A DNA stretch of 25,415 bases from CAZZCP01 sp964653235. Lineage in GTDB: Bacteria > Bdellovibrionota > Bdellovibrionia > Bdellovibrionales > UBA840. Numbering within the stretch: position 1 is the stretch's first letter; each line of letters opens with the position of its first letter. The stretch spans positions 1-25,415 of the forward strand of contig CAZZCP010000032.1 in NCBI GenBank assembly GCA_964653235.1, given 5' to 3'. Position numbers and translations under genes: made by a program. The notes under the pieces were generated by a model. It had not been told where the DNA came from. It ran no database searches and worked only from the letters and a program-made list of their open reading frames with translations. Positions 1 through 7,916 of this stretch are shown here, piece by piece.

Positions 1-370
1 CACAGCTCTCCATTGCCGTGATACTGCGTGCACCCGGTTTGTTGAATTTGTATTTATTCGATTTGATGGTTCCAATGATTCCCTCTACCTGCCTTTTTTT
101 GCAGTCACCTTTACCAATAAAAGACGCAAACGAACATTTCAAAAAATGCTCTACAATCAAATTTGTGAAGCTGCAGGCGGACCATGCAAGTATGAGGGAA
201 AAAATATGAAACAAGCTCATAAAGGCATGAAAATTCAAGGAGAGCATTTTGATGCCCTAGTTGCAGCCCTTGTAAAGGCTCTTGATAAGTTTGAGGTTCC
301 TGAAACAGAAAAGAATGAAATTTTAGCAGTTCTTGGGCCGATGAAGTCTGATATTGTTGAGCAACAATAG
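1..370 (+). pseudogene. Truncated hemoglobin (group 1), 3' part, probably frameshifted
   Basis: The C-terminal ~75 residues (from 146) read as a group 1 truncated (2/2) hemoglobin: the QICEAAGGPCKYEG block, then an AHKGMKI segment whose His is the likely proximal heme ligand, then EHFDALVAAL and a VLGPMKSDIVE end. Members bind heme and handle O2 or NO in the cytoplasm. Upstream the frame stays open to the window edge but does not look like a clean globin. In the neighbouring frame, 115-143 reads IKDANEHFKK, which joins MLYNQICEA far better than the in-frame KRRKRTFQK. This suggests a +1 shift near the A-run at 118-123 and a -1 shift in the six-A run at 141-146. The PFF typical of the family is again in the first frame. 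It may be a decaying gene or sequencing error in homopolymers; the 5' end lies outside the window. Confidence 0.55.
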
Positions 371-547
371 TAGCTGCTCCCTTTTATTTCACTTTTTTAG
401 CTAAAGAATATTGTAGTTTCGATGACCAAGGCTACTTGTCCGAGAATGCCTAAAAATTTAAACAATCTCGGACGAGATAGTCTTATGATTTCATATATTT
501 ATCTGCTTTCGGACGGACGTCCGAAGTGAAACAAAGGGGAGCAGCTA
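371..547. repeat. Structured inverted-repeat element, copy 1
   Basis: The element begins right after the globin stop and is bounded by TAGCTGCTCCC and its exact complement GGGAGCAGCTA. The arms continue as CTTTTATTTCAC against GTGAAACAAAG. Inside are two more hairpins: GTCCGAG (about 438-444) with CTCGGAC, and TTCGGAC-GGAC-GTCCGAA (about 508-525). A second copy with the same order of blocks lies at 9473-9651. The layout fits a small nonautonomous mobile element (MITE or REP-like) or a structured RNA. The family is not recognised. Confidence 0.8.
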
Positions 548-560
548 GAGAAGTATAAAC

Positions 561-590
561 TTGACAGCGTAGTGTCAAAGCTGATTTAAG
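561..590 (+). promoter_or_regulatory. Candidate promoter with overlapping inverted repeat
   Basis: TTGACA (561-566) is a perfect -35 match and is also the left arm of the inverted repeat TTGACA-GCGTAG-TGTCAA (561-578). With an 18-base spacer the -10 would be TTTAAG (585-590), 4 of 6 matches. It lies 31 bases before the chosen start of the next gene. The palindrome over the -35 would suit a repressor, but no regulator can be assigned. Confidence 0.35.
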
Positions 591-620
591 CACATCCAGA
601 ATTTAGAAATGGGAGATCTA

Positions 621-926
621 ATGTTGGATAAATTGCAAATAGAATGGTCTGATGTCGATCGCACAGAAGCCTTAGAATCAGCAATTCAAAGTTCGGCTGA
701 AAAAATTTTAGGGCGTGCGCCCAATGCCACAAATTTAATTGTGGGCTTGAAGATTGTGAATCCACAAAAAAGTGCAGGAGTGAAATCTCAAAAAGTGAGC
801 CTTGAACTTCGACTGCCAAACCATCGAGATGTTCGCTCTGAGAAAGAGGGAGATGACCTTTATCATTCGATTTTAGAGGCAGAAAAGGCTCTTCTCACTC
901 AATTGCAGTCGCAAAAGCCGCGTTAA
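621..926 (+). CDS. Ribosome hibernation-promoting factor-like protein (HPF/RaiA family)
   Basis: A 101-residue protein with the beta-alpha-beta-beta-beta-alpha pattern of the sigma-54 modulation/S30AE family: LQIEWSDVDRTEALESAIQ opens like the first strand and helix, SLELRL is a middle strand, and LYHSILEAEKALLTQLQ is the last helix. Short members bind the 30S decoding centre and store ribosomes as inactive 70S or 100S particles in stationary phase. ATG 621 is preferred because GGGAG at 612-616 sits five bases before it. ATG 609 is in frame and would add four residues but has no clear ribosome site. Length fits short HPF; there is no long-HPF C-terminal domain. The family call rests on overall pattern, not on a unique motif. 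Confidence 0.65.
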   Translation: MLDKLQIEWSDVDRTEALESAIQSSAEKILGRAPNATNLIVGLKIVNPQKSAGVKSQKVSLELRLPNHRDVRSEKEGDDLYHSILEAEKALLTQLQSQKPR

Positions 927-935
927 GAAAACAGC

Positions 936-964
936 TTGACGCAATGCAATCACATTGTTATACC
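936..964 (+). promoter_or_regulatory. Candidate sigma-70 type promoter for the RNA helicase gene
   Basis: TTGACG (936-941, 5 of 6) and TATACC (959-964, 4 of 6) are separated by 17 bases, with the helicase ATG 79 bases further on. The spacer holds CAATG...CATTG. Downstream, AGAGAAC and GTTCTCT flank a 12-base loop in the leader (about 977-1002), which could affect helicase expression. Based on sequence match only. Confidence 0.45.
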
Positions 965-1042
965 CGTACTCCAGTAAGAGAACCAACAGATGGCAGTTCT
1001 CTTGATGAATGAACTATGCCAATCTGATTAGGTTTTTAATTT

Positions 1043-2254
1043 ATGTTAAATTTCTCTGAGATGAATCTCCCAGATTCACTATTGTTTTCTCTTAAAAAAA
1101 TCGGCTTTGAAAAAGCCACCTCAATTCAAACCAAAGCAATACCGCAGCTTTTAGATGATAGAGATCTTCTCGCTTGTTCAGAAACAGGTTCAGGAAAAAC
1201 AGCGGCCTATTGCATACCCATGCTTAAGAAATTGATCGAAGATCACAAACAAAGAGCATTGGTTTTGGCACCTACCCGAGAACTTGCCCAACAGATCTAT
1301 GAATTTTTGCAAGCTCTTATGCAAAAAGACAATAAAATTGGTCTTGCATGCTTGGTGGGCGGGCAAGATATTCGCAAGCAATTTCGTTCACTGCAAAAGA
1401 ATCCAAGAATTGTAGTGGCAACACCGGGACGTCTGATTGATCATTTGAATCGAAATACTTTGCAGATTCAAAAGGTTGGCTATTTGGTATTGGATGAAGG
1501 CGATCGAATGATCGATATGGGTTTTGCTCCTCAGCTTAAAGAAATACTTCAATTTCTTCCTGAACAAAGACAGACTTGTTTTTTTACCGCTACCTTAGAT
1601 AAAAAAGTTCAAGCTCTGGCTCAGAAGTATTTAAAAGATCCAGTTATGCTTCAAGAAAGTCGATCTAAACCTGTAAATCGTATATCGCAGAAGGTTTTAA
1701 AGGTTCAATTTAAAGACAAAGATGAAAGTGTTTTAAATGAGATCAATACTCGAGAAGGCTCAGTCATTGTATTTTTAAAAACCAAACATCGAACCGATCG
1801 CTTGAAGCAATATTTAAAAAGCTATGGGGTATCGGTGGATTTAATTCATGGTGGCTGCACTCAAGGGCAAAGAAATAAAGCGATCAAAAATTTTAAGCTC
1901 GGTAAGACCCGAGTTTTATGCGCAACTGATATTGCAGCTCGCGGCTTGGATGTTCCGCAAGTAGAGCATGTTATTAATTTTGATCTTCCAATGCAAGATG
2001 AAGACTTTGTACACAGAGTTGGGCGAACAGCGAGAAATGGAGCTGATGGTGAAGCATTGAGTTTCGTTACACCAGATGAACATCGAAATTGGAATCGTCT
2101 GGCAAAAAAGTATGATCTTTCGGGTTTGCTTTTAGATGTTCCGATAGAGAAATCAAAAAATAAAAAAAGATTTTCAAAGAAGTCATCATTTAAGACTAAA
2201 AAATCAACATTTAGATCTAAGCCAAAGAAAAGGTCTAATAATAAAGCGGTATAA
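1043..2254 (+). CDS. DEAD-box type ATP-dependent RNA helicase with DEGD motif II
   Basis: 403 residues, close to RhlE/DeaD-type helicases. Motifs in order: Q motif (GFEKATSIQ, 21-29), motif I SETGSGKT (46-53), PTREL (77-81), TPGR (127-130), motif II DEGD (151-154) instead of DEAD, motif III TAT (182-184) instead of SAT, motif V ATDIAARGLDV and motif VI HRVGRTARNG. Such proteins unwind short RNA duplexes during ribosome assembly or mRNA decay. The last ~40 residues are a Lys/Arg/Ser-rich tail, a usual non-specific RNA-binding extension. The catalytic Asp and Glu of motif II are kept; the Ala-to-Gly and Ser-to-Thr changes are mild but both fall in the ATP-coupling motifs. It is preceded by its own candidate promoter and lies 116 bases after the HPF-like gene. 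Confidence 0.93.
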   Translation: MLNFSEMNLPDSLLFSLKKIGFEKATSIQTKAIPQLLDDRDLLACSETGSGKTAAYCIPMLKKLIEDHKQRALVLAPTRELAQQIYEFLQALMQKDNKIGLACLVGGQDIRKQFRSLQKNPRIVVATPGRLIDHLNRNTLQIQKVGYLVLDEGDRMIDMGFAPQLKEILQFLPEQRQTCFFTATLDKKVQALAQKYLKDPVMLQESRSKPVNRISQKVLKVQFKDKDESVLNEINTREGSVIVFLKTKHRTDRLKQYLKSYGVSVDLIHGGCTQGQRNKAIKNFKLGKTRVLCATDIAARGLDVPQVEHVINFDLPMQDEDFVHRVGRTARNGADGEALSFVTPDEHRNWNRLAKKYDLSGLLLDVPIEKSKNKKRFSKKSSFKTKKSTFRSKPKKRSNNKAV

Positions 2255-2277
2255 GTAAGATTTTGGGGAGAGTTTAA

Positions 2278-2772
2278 ATGAAAAAATATATGATACTTTT
2301 ATTCTTTTGTTTTATGCAAGCCAGGGCTGATTCTAACGTGCTTGTGATATTACAAGCCTCGGTGCAAGATTTTGTTTCTGTAATGAACAGAGATCGTAGT
2401 TTTGATACTGAGTACAGATTTATGCAAAATGAGATCGTCGAAGTTCAGCCGCAAATGAATCAAAGATATGTAGACTGCAGATTTCAAGTTACAGACCAAG
2501 ATTTTATCAATTATTTTCATGAAATTGCCAATTCAGCTACAGATCCTGCATTAAAAATGCAGGCGCAAGATGTTGCAATTCAAATTGAATTGTTCATTTT
2601 AGATATGAGAATATATAATCTTGAGAATGAAAAAAGCTTTCAGTTTTGTATCAACGGCGGTGTAAATCAGGATGATTCAACCGATTATAATTTTACTCTT
2701 TTGCATACAATGGGTGAAAATACTGCTGAGGCATTTCTTTTTTCTTTCAATCAATACTACCCTAGTTTGTGA
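2278..2772 (+). CDS. Small secreted protein of unknown function
   Basis: 164 residues starting with a signal peptide (MKKYMILLFFCFMQARA, cleavage probable before DSN). The mature part is mixed helical with two cysteines (in VDCRF and FQFCING) that could form a disulfide in the periplasm, and an Asp/Glu/Gln-rich composition. I do not recognise the family. The start has a strong site, GGGGAG, eight bases upstream. It follows the helicase by 23 bases, so it may be co-transcribed, but nothing links the functions. Confidence 0.7.
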   Translation: MKKYMILLFFCFMQARADSNVLVILQASVQDFVSVMNRDRSFDTEYRFMQNEIVEVQPQMNQRYVDCRFQVTDQDFINYFHEIANSATDPALKMQAQDVAIQIELFILDMRIYNLENEKSFQFCINGGVNQDDSTDYNFTLLHTMGENTAEAFLFSFNQYYPSL

Positions 2773-2794
2773 ATTTTAAATTTGAGCTGATATC

Positions 2795-2825
2795 TGAATC
2801 ATCTAAAAATAGTACAGATGATTCA
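2795..2825. terminator. Perfect 10-bp hairpin after the small secreted protein gene
   Basis: TGAATCATCT and AGATGATTCA form a perfect 10-bp stem around an 11-base loop, 23 bases after the stop at 2772. No strong T-tract follows (AAGCTGTAATTTG), so it is not a textbook intrinsic terminator; it may protect mRNA 3' ends or act as a protein site. The rest of the 237-bp gap to the next gene holds nothing I recognise. Confidence 0.5.
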
Positions 2826-3009
2826 AAGCTGTAATTTGTTATGAGTGCCAAATTTGCAATTTTGTATTTGCATATCTTAACTCAATACGAAGACTCGTGA
2901 ATCAATTCTTCTACAAAAACAAATCTGTGTATTGATTTGAGAATATTCATTTTTTTGGTCTAGTAACTCATTGTTTTGCCCGATAGTAAAAATACGGGAG
3001 AACGTTTTT

Positions 3010-6000
3010 TTGACGAGAAGTTTAATACTTTTATTATTTCTATTATCTGCTTGTACCAGAGAACCTGGTAACTCTGAATCTTCGATTGTCACTTTAGACT
3101 TTGGTGATCAATTGCAAGGTAAGATATCTAGCCAAATTGCTCCCGGTTTTAAGCCTATTATATTAATGGCCAATCTTCATTATGATGGCAAAGTAGAAAG
3201 ATTTAAATGGGAGTGCCCCACACACAGAAGAGAAGGAGCGCCATGTACTAGTTTTCCGACTCGTATTGATTTTGGCGGTAAAGAGTTTCCCACAGGTGCG
3301 GGTAGAGTGATTCAAGTTCTTGTGGTCTATGGCAATGAGAGTGAGCAGCTTGAGTTTGTTTATGGAGATGCTCAGGGAATTCTATTTAATTCTCCTACGG
3401 TGAGTGTCAATTTGGCTTTGGCCTCTATGGGTTCATCTGCTCGTCAGGGGCGACTGATGGGAAAATTTGTAGACCCCGAAGGCAGAAGCTTAAATGGAGT
3501 GGTCGAAGGTTCTTTTAAGCCTCCAACGGGCGGGCCCGAGATGCTTCTATTTCAGCATTTTATGTTCAATGGCCATTTTGATTTTATGATGTTTGATGGC
3601 TTTGGTATGAACTATAGAATGAAAAATGGCAGAGCTATTTTTGAAGATGTAAGGATTCAAGATTTTGAATCTCTCTCTAACCCCAATGTTGCGGTGATGG
3701 AGTTTCCCGAGCATGTTGAAATTGATCGTGATCACAATTCATCTTCTTCGGCCTTTGGACTTCAGCCGGCACAATTGGTGAGTTCAACAGGATGTTCAAG
3801 TGCTGCTTTTTCTTTGCTTTTTGATAGCGATTTTAATAATTCTATCTCCTGTTCAGAATCACCCAACGTTAAATTGAATTTTGATTTTGGTGAGCCAAAA
3901 CACATTCGCGGCTATAGTTTGGATTTTCAATCAGCGTCTTCTACTATAAATTCCACGCTGAATATCACTGATGCAGGCTTTAGTTCGCCCTCTGCGGTTG
4001 CTGCATCTGAAAATTTGGGAAACTCAGGTTCTAGTCGTTACTCAAGAGACTACTTCTTTAACTCGGGTGGAATGCCGGTAATAAGTCAAGATAGTCGATA
4101 TTTTTCACTTGATCTAGATGATACTAATGTAACAACAACAGCGCTTTCATTTTATAAAATCGAATTTTATTTTGCAGAATTTGAAGCAGAGATCAATCCA
4201 ACCGAAATTCATGTTCTTGGATACTTTGATCTTAGCAATCCAGCTCGGCATCGAGCATCGAGCGCAAATAATTTTAGATTCGATTATCCAGGCACCGAGG
4301 TCAATGTATTTGAAGCTTTTAAAGATAGAATCCAAGTTTCAAATCCTATTGTGAATGGTACCTGGGTCGATAAGGCTACTTGGGAGAGTTCTCATAAACT
4401 GAAGTTCAATCCCTCTAGCGGCGGCGGAATGAAAGCTGGATTTATCAATTCAATGCCAAGATCAGGAACTTGCTCTACCAATGCCGATGCAGATTGTATG
4501 AATATTCTTGTCGACAATGTGACCGATGAGACAGTGGCTCCATTTAAGGGGCCTTATCGAATTCGAAATCTTGATGGTGGTCGTACCGAGTTTGTTGAAG
4601 TTTCGGATGCTGGTAAACCCAATGTGAATGTTGAATGGGATTATATGCCAGGTATGGGTTCATCGATTGATGGATCAGTGGTATTTCATTACCAAGATAA
4701 TGGAGATTTTAATATCGATGGAGATGAGTTTCCTTGTCATGTTTTCGGTCGTGTAGCGCGTGATCAAGGCCTGCCAGGTTTTCAAAATTTTCGAAATCTT
4801 GATGCTCCATCACCTGCAGGACTTCCTTCTATCAATATCTATGATGCGAAAATTGTGCCTTTTCCACAAAAAATGGCAGGGCCCTTTAACAACAATCAGC
4901 CAGACAGCGATTCGGTAGTTTGTCCTTATATCGGTGCCAATATCATCAATTTTGGCATTGAGTCTTATGGTCTGTACCCGCCTTCTTCAGCCTCACCAAG
5001 CCCTGTGACTCAGGGTAATTATGTGATTAGTGTAACTCCTCCCAATGGTGATTCCTTTGAACCAGGGGAGTGTCTTGAGTTTAGGGTGGAGAGAACTAGT
5101 TCTGGTGAACCGACCATTGATATTGAGTTGACCAATCTAGATGGAAGCCTCTTCTTAGGTGAAGGCTGTATTTTTGCAAATTCACCACTTTCGACTACAA
5201 TAGATGGCGGAAAACAAGTCTATAACTTTCAAGTATCTGGTGATCCTTTTGGTGCAACAAACTTTTCTTATTTGACCACCAGTGCTGCGAATATACCAAA
5301 TTTTGAAATTCGTATCCGCGATGGTGGAAATCTTTTCGGTGATGAGAGTCAAGATATAAGCTACGCTGCTCCACCTGGTCCCAATAACAACGTTATTGTT
5401 CAACCGATTCGCGTGGAAGAAGAAGCATCGCAACTTGATATTACGATACCTAACTTTGGTGATGACAATGGTGATTCACTAGTCACATTCCGGGCTTGCA
5501 ATGACACGCAAGATGGGCCGAGTTGCACACCTATAATTGAAAACTTAACAAATTTTGGTTTTTCAGCTACTTATGTTTTTGGTAATAGTGTTGCCGATGC
5601 TACTAATGATGAGATTTATATCGAAGCTAGCATCACAGACGGAGATGGTGTCAATGTTGGATTTTTGACTTACATGCATACGATTACGACTGCGTTGAGT
5701 GGGCCAGCTCCCTTTCGCTTTGTGGTGCGAGTAGCAGCAAGCGAGTTTACCTTACCTTTGCCACCTGGACCAACTTACAACTTTACAGTAGATTGGGGTG
5801 ATGGAAATAGTTCAATCCATACTGGTCCAAGTGCATCCCATACCTATGCAGTAGCTGGTGATTATACGATTTCTATCATAGGCGATATGCCTAGAATGGC
5901 TTTTAATAATTCTGGAGACAAAGATAAAGTGATAGATATACTGGAATGGGGAGATATCGCCTGGGAAAGTATGTTCGCGATGTTTAAAGGCTGCACCAAC

Positions 6001-6744
6001 CTTGGGATTGACGGGCCGATTTCTGCAACAGATGCCCCCGATTTATCAGCTGTAACTGACATGCGAGAAATGTTTGCTATAGCGACAAATTTTAATGGTG
6101 ATCTGAACCATTGGGATGTTGGCACGGTCACAAATATGAGAAGAATGTTTCAAGATGCAAGCAGTTTTAATGGCAATGTATCTCTTTGGGATACATCATC
6201 TGTAACCGATATGGAAAGTCTTTTTCAATATGCCTCTGCATTCAATCAAGATATTAGTGGGTGGAATACCTCATCAACTACGACGATTCGTAGTATGTTT
6301 AGAGGTGCATCATCATTCAATCAAGATATTGGCAATTGGGATGTGAGTAATGTAACTGAGATGGCATCTGCTTTTGAAGGTGCATCATCATTCAATCAAG
6401 ATATTGGCAATTGGGATACTTCTAGTGCTACAACTATGGCCCTTATGTTTAAGGATGCTGATGCTTTCAATCAAAATATAGGCAATTGGGATACTTCTAG
6501 TGCTACAACTATGGCCCTTATGTTTAAGGATGCTGATGCTTTCAATCAAGACATCGGTAGCTGGACCATGAATAATGTGACAAACGTAGATAACATGTTT
6601 TATCGAGCGAGCGCCTTTAATCAGAGTCTTTGTACTTGGTCCTTTCCATTTGCACCATCTTATTTTGATTTTAGTACATTCTCAGGGCTTACGCTTCTAA
6701 ATACGCCTTCTGCTCTCGGCGGTGACCCAGGCTGTGCACCTTAA
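3010..6744 (+). CDS. Large surface lipoprotein with PKD-like domain and DUF285 (BspA-like) repeats
   Basis: TTG 3010 is chosen because CGGGAG (2995-3000) precedes it and the protein then begins with a clean lipoprotein signal, TRSLILLLFLLSAC, with the lipobox Cys at residue 15. An upstream in-frame TTG at 2971 would add 13 polar residues. The mature ~1,230 residues contain a long Gly/Ser/Asp/Asn-rich beta region, a stretch resembling a discoidin or carbohydrate-binding fold (about 3880-4230), Asp-rich Ca-binding-like loops, a PKD-like domain (VDWGDGNSS...HTYAVAGDYT, about 5780-5880) and eight 25-residue DUF285 units (6061-6660) of the type MF..AS.FNQDIG.WD.S.VT. These repeats occur in surface proteins of Bacteroidetes, Mycoplasma and predatory bacteria and often mediate adhesion. 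It is probably lipid-anchored in the outer membrane and exposed; a role in prey or surface contact is inference. Confidence 0.85.
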   Translation: MTRSLILLLFLLSACTREPGNSESSIVTLDFGDQLQGKISSQIAPGFKPIILMANLHYDGKVERFKWECPTHRREGAPCTSFPTRIDFGGKEFPTGAGRVIQVLVVYGNESEQLEFVYGDAQGILFNSPTVSVNLALASMGSSARQGRLMGKFVDPEGRSLNGVVEGSFKPPTGGPEMLLFQHFMFNGHFDFMMFDGFGMNYRMKNGRAIFEDVRIQDFESLSNPNVAVMEFPEHVEIDRDHNSSSSAFGLQPAQLVSSTGCSSAAFSLLFDSDFNNSISCSESPNVKLNFDFGEPKHIRGYSLDFQSASSTINSTLNITDAGFSSPSAVAASENLGNSGSSRYSRDYFFNSGGMPVISQDSRYFSLDLDDTNVTTTALSFYKIEFYFAEFEAEINPTEIHVLGYFDLSNPARHRASSANNFRFDYPGTEVNVFEAFKDRIQVSNPIVNGTWVDKATWESSHKLKFNPSSGGGMKAGFINSMPRSGTCSTNADADCMNILVDNVTDETVAPFKGPYRIRNLDGGRTEFVEVSDAGKPNVNVEWDYMPGMGSSIDGSVVFHYQDNGDFNIDGDEFPCHVFGRVARDQGLPGFQNFRNLDAPSPAGLPSINIYDAKIVPFPQKMAGPFNNNQPDSDSVVCPYIGANIINFGIESYGLYPPSSASPSPVTQGNYVISVTPPNGDSFEPGECLEFRVERTSSGEPTIDIELTNLDGSLFLGEGCIFANSPLSTTIDGGKQVYNFQVSGDPFGATNFSYLTTSAANIPNFEIRIRDGGNLFGDESQDISYAAPPGPNNNVIVQPIRVEEEASQLDITIPNFGDDNGDSLVTFRACNDTQDGPSCTPIIENLTNFGFSATYVFGNSVADATNDEIYIEASITDGDGVNVGFLTYMHTITTALSGPAPFRFVVRVAASEFTLPLPPGPTYNFTVDWGDGNSSIHTGPSASHTYAVAGDYTISIIGDMPRMAFNNSGDKDKVIDILEWGDIAWESMFAMFKGCTNLGIDGPISATDAPDLSAVTDMREMFAIATNFNGDLNHWDVGTVTNMRRMFQDASSFNGNVSLWDTSSVTDMESLFQYASAFNQDISGWNTSSTTTIRSMFRGASSFNQDIGNWDVSNVTEMASAFEGASSFNQDIGNWDTSSATTMALMFKDADAFNQNIGNWDTSSATTMALMFKDADAFNQDIGSWTMNNVTNVDNMFYRASAFNQSLCTWSFPFAPSYFDFSTFSGLTLLNTPSALGGDPGCAP
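6061..6660 (+). repeat. Eight 75-bp repeats encoding DUF285 units
   Basis: The period is exactly 75 bases (25 codons) over eight units. Units 6 and 7 share 69 identical bases (6406-6474 and 6481-6549), and 39 bases starting at 6304 recur perfectly at 6379. The other units are diverged at the DNA level. This shows recent internal duplication or gene conversion inside an old array, and predicts copy-number differences between strains. Confidence 0.9.
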
Positions 6745-6753
6745 ATGGGGCCC

Positions 6754-6942
6754 TTAAACTTTAGTAAGAGCCCATCGAATTGAATCGATATCTATGACTC
6801 TTTGAATGCGAACTTTCGCAAAAGGTTTATCTAAGCCGTTGATATCTGTGAGTAGTGCTATCGGAGTCTGCGGATTGCTAGCTGCATTTCGAATACTAAA
6901 ATTGCCGGCAAAATCTCCACTTTCTGTTCCTGCATTGGTGGC
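6754..6942 (-). pseudogene. Minus-strand coding remnant, C-terminal fragment
   Basis: On the minus strand 62 codons are open from a stop at 6943-6945 to a TAA at 6754-6756. They read like genuine protein: FAGNFSIRNAASNPQTPIAL, then LTDINGLDKPFAKVRIQRV and IDIDSIRWALTKV. There is no start codon or ribosome site in this frame, so it looks like the tail of a gene whose front is lost. It lies only 9 bases after the lipoprotein stop, convergent to it. The family is not recognised; it could be a chance open frame, but composition and codon choice resemble the neighbouring genes. Confidence 0.45.
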
Positions 6943-7015
6943 CTATTTTCAAAACTGATTTTTTAATTTTGTATTTGAAGCTGTAGTTGCTTTAAAAACG
7001 TAGTTCTCCCAGAAA

Positions 7016-7054
7016 TAAGAAATAAAAAGAGCAAGCCAGTTGATTGTTTTGCTC
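7016..7054 (-). terminator. Intrinsic terminator of the Lys-rich protein gene
   Basis: Read on the minus strand, GAGCAA and TTGCTC form a stem around a 14-base loop, followed at once by TTTTTATTTC. It starts 24 bases after the stop of the minus-strand gene at 7078. The stem is short (6 bp), but the T-tract makes it a reasonable terminator. Confidence 0.5.
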
Positions 7055-7077
7055 AGTTTTAAGTTTGGTACCTTATT

Positions 7078-7557
7078 TTACAGACTACTCACCAAAAGAT
7101 CGAGAAGCTTTTCACCAAACTCGGCTCGAAGTTCTTTATGAAAATCATCCACTATATGTTGTGTAAGCTGTTTGGCCTTTTTATGGCTATGACCTTCTGA
7201 AATATAGTGTTGAAGCTGAGTTTCATAGTACTCTTGGTGTTGTTCTTTTTTTTCATAAAAGGCGATGAGTTGTTCTTCGGAGAGTTCTTTTTCGAGTCGC
7301 TCTTGCTTTTTCTTTTCTTTCTTAGCCCAAGAAGGAGATCTTTTAATCATTACATTCATTTTTGAAGTAGCAACCTGCTTCTTTTTCTTTTTGCGCTTTG
7401 CAAGCTTCTTTTTTGTTTTCTTAAGAGTTTTCTTTTTAGCAGGGGCTTCTTTTTTTACCGAGCTGCACATTCTTTGTTGCTGGTTCTTTGTCTCATGATT
7501 CCATACCAACAAGCTCATTAAAAATGATATTGATAGTAAAAGTAAATAATCTTTCAT
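7078..7557 (-). CDS. Lys-rich membrane-anchored or secreted hypothetical protein
   Basis: 159 residues with an N-terminal hydrophobic segment (MKDYLLLLSISFLMSLLVW) that could be a signal peptide or a single anchor. Residues ~38-62 are an extremely basic run of Lys and Arg, and ~85-150 is a charged, helical, His/Glu/Gln-rich stretch likely to form a coiled coil. The basic stretch would suit binding to DNA, peptidoglycan-linked polymers or acidic membranes, but no family is recognised. The start has GAGGGAG just upstream on the minus strand. It stands alone between a gene remnant and a 359-bp spacer. Its composition resembles the small basic protein at 13193. Confidence 0.65.
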   Translation of the reverse strand: MKDYLLLLSISFLMSLLVWNHETKNQQQRMCSSVKKEAPAKKKTLKKTKKKLAKRKKKKKQVATSKMNVMIKRSPSWAKKEKKKQERLEKELSEEQLIAFYEKKEQHQEYYETQLQHYISEGHSHKKAKQLTQHIVDDFHKELRAEFGEKLLDLLVSSL

Positions 7558-7916
7558 CTTCTCCCTCTAAGATTCAATGATACGTATTCCCTTGTTAGGG
7601 ATAAAAGACCCAGCGATTGATCCATCAAAAGCTGAGCCTTTTATTTAGGGGGTTCGTATTGTCTTTCTATAGAGCAAGCTGCGTACCATTTCAGAACGAA
7701 ATGATTGAGATTTGAGAAGCATAAAACTGTAAAAGAAATTGTATGAAGTCTAGTCACTTTCTTCATAACATATTGTTTTTAAATAGGAATATTCGAAGTG
7801 ATAATTGCCTAGATTTTTGACAGTTTAAAATCTAAATGGAAACAGCTGAAACCTAAAAAAAACTCAAAAAATCAGCTACAGCTTTCTATTTTTTACTTCT
7901 ATTGCTAAATGAGCTT
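7558..7916. other. Intergenic spacer between divergent genes, no gene recognised
   Basis: This 359-bp stretch separates the starts of the minus-strand Lys-rich gene and the plus-strand peptidase gene, so it should hold both promoters. A 23-codon open frame begins with ATG at 7577, but nothing supports it as a gene. TTGACA occurs at 7817-7822 but has no -10 at the right distance. I find no RNA gene or repeat here. Confidence 0.5.

Noticed and set aside
2877..3092. Minus-strand frame of 71 codons overlapping the lipoprotein start
   Set aside because: No ribosome site or protein-like pattern, and the lipoprotein signal on the opposite strand is unambiguous.
7577..7648. 23-codon open frame starting with ATG in the divergent spacer
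   Set aside because: Too short, no clear ribosome site, no signal peptide or recognisable pattern.
7817..7845. TTGACA as a promoter for the peptidase gene
   Set aside because: At 16-18 bases downstream there is only AAACAG-like sequence; no acceptable -10.
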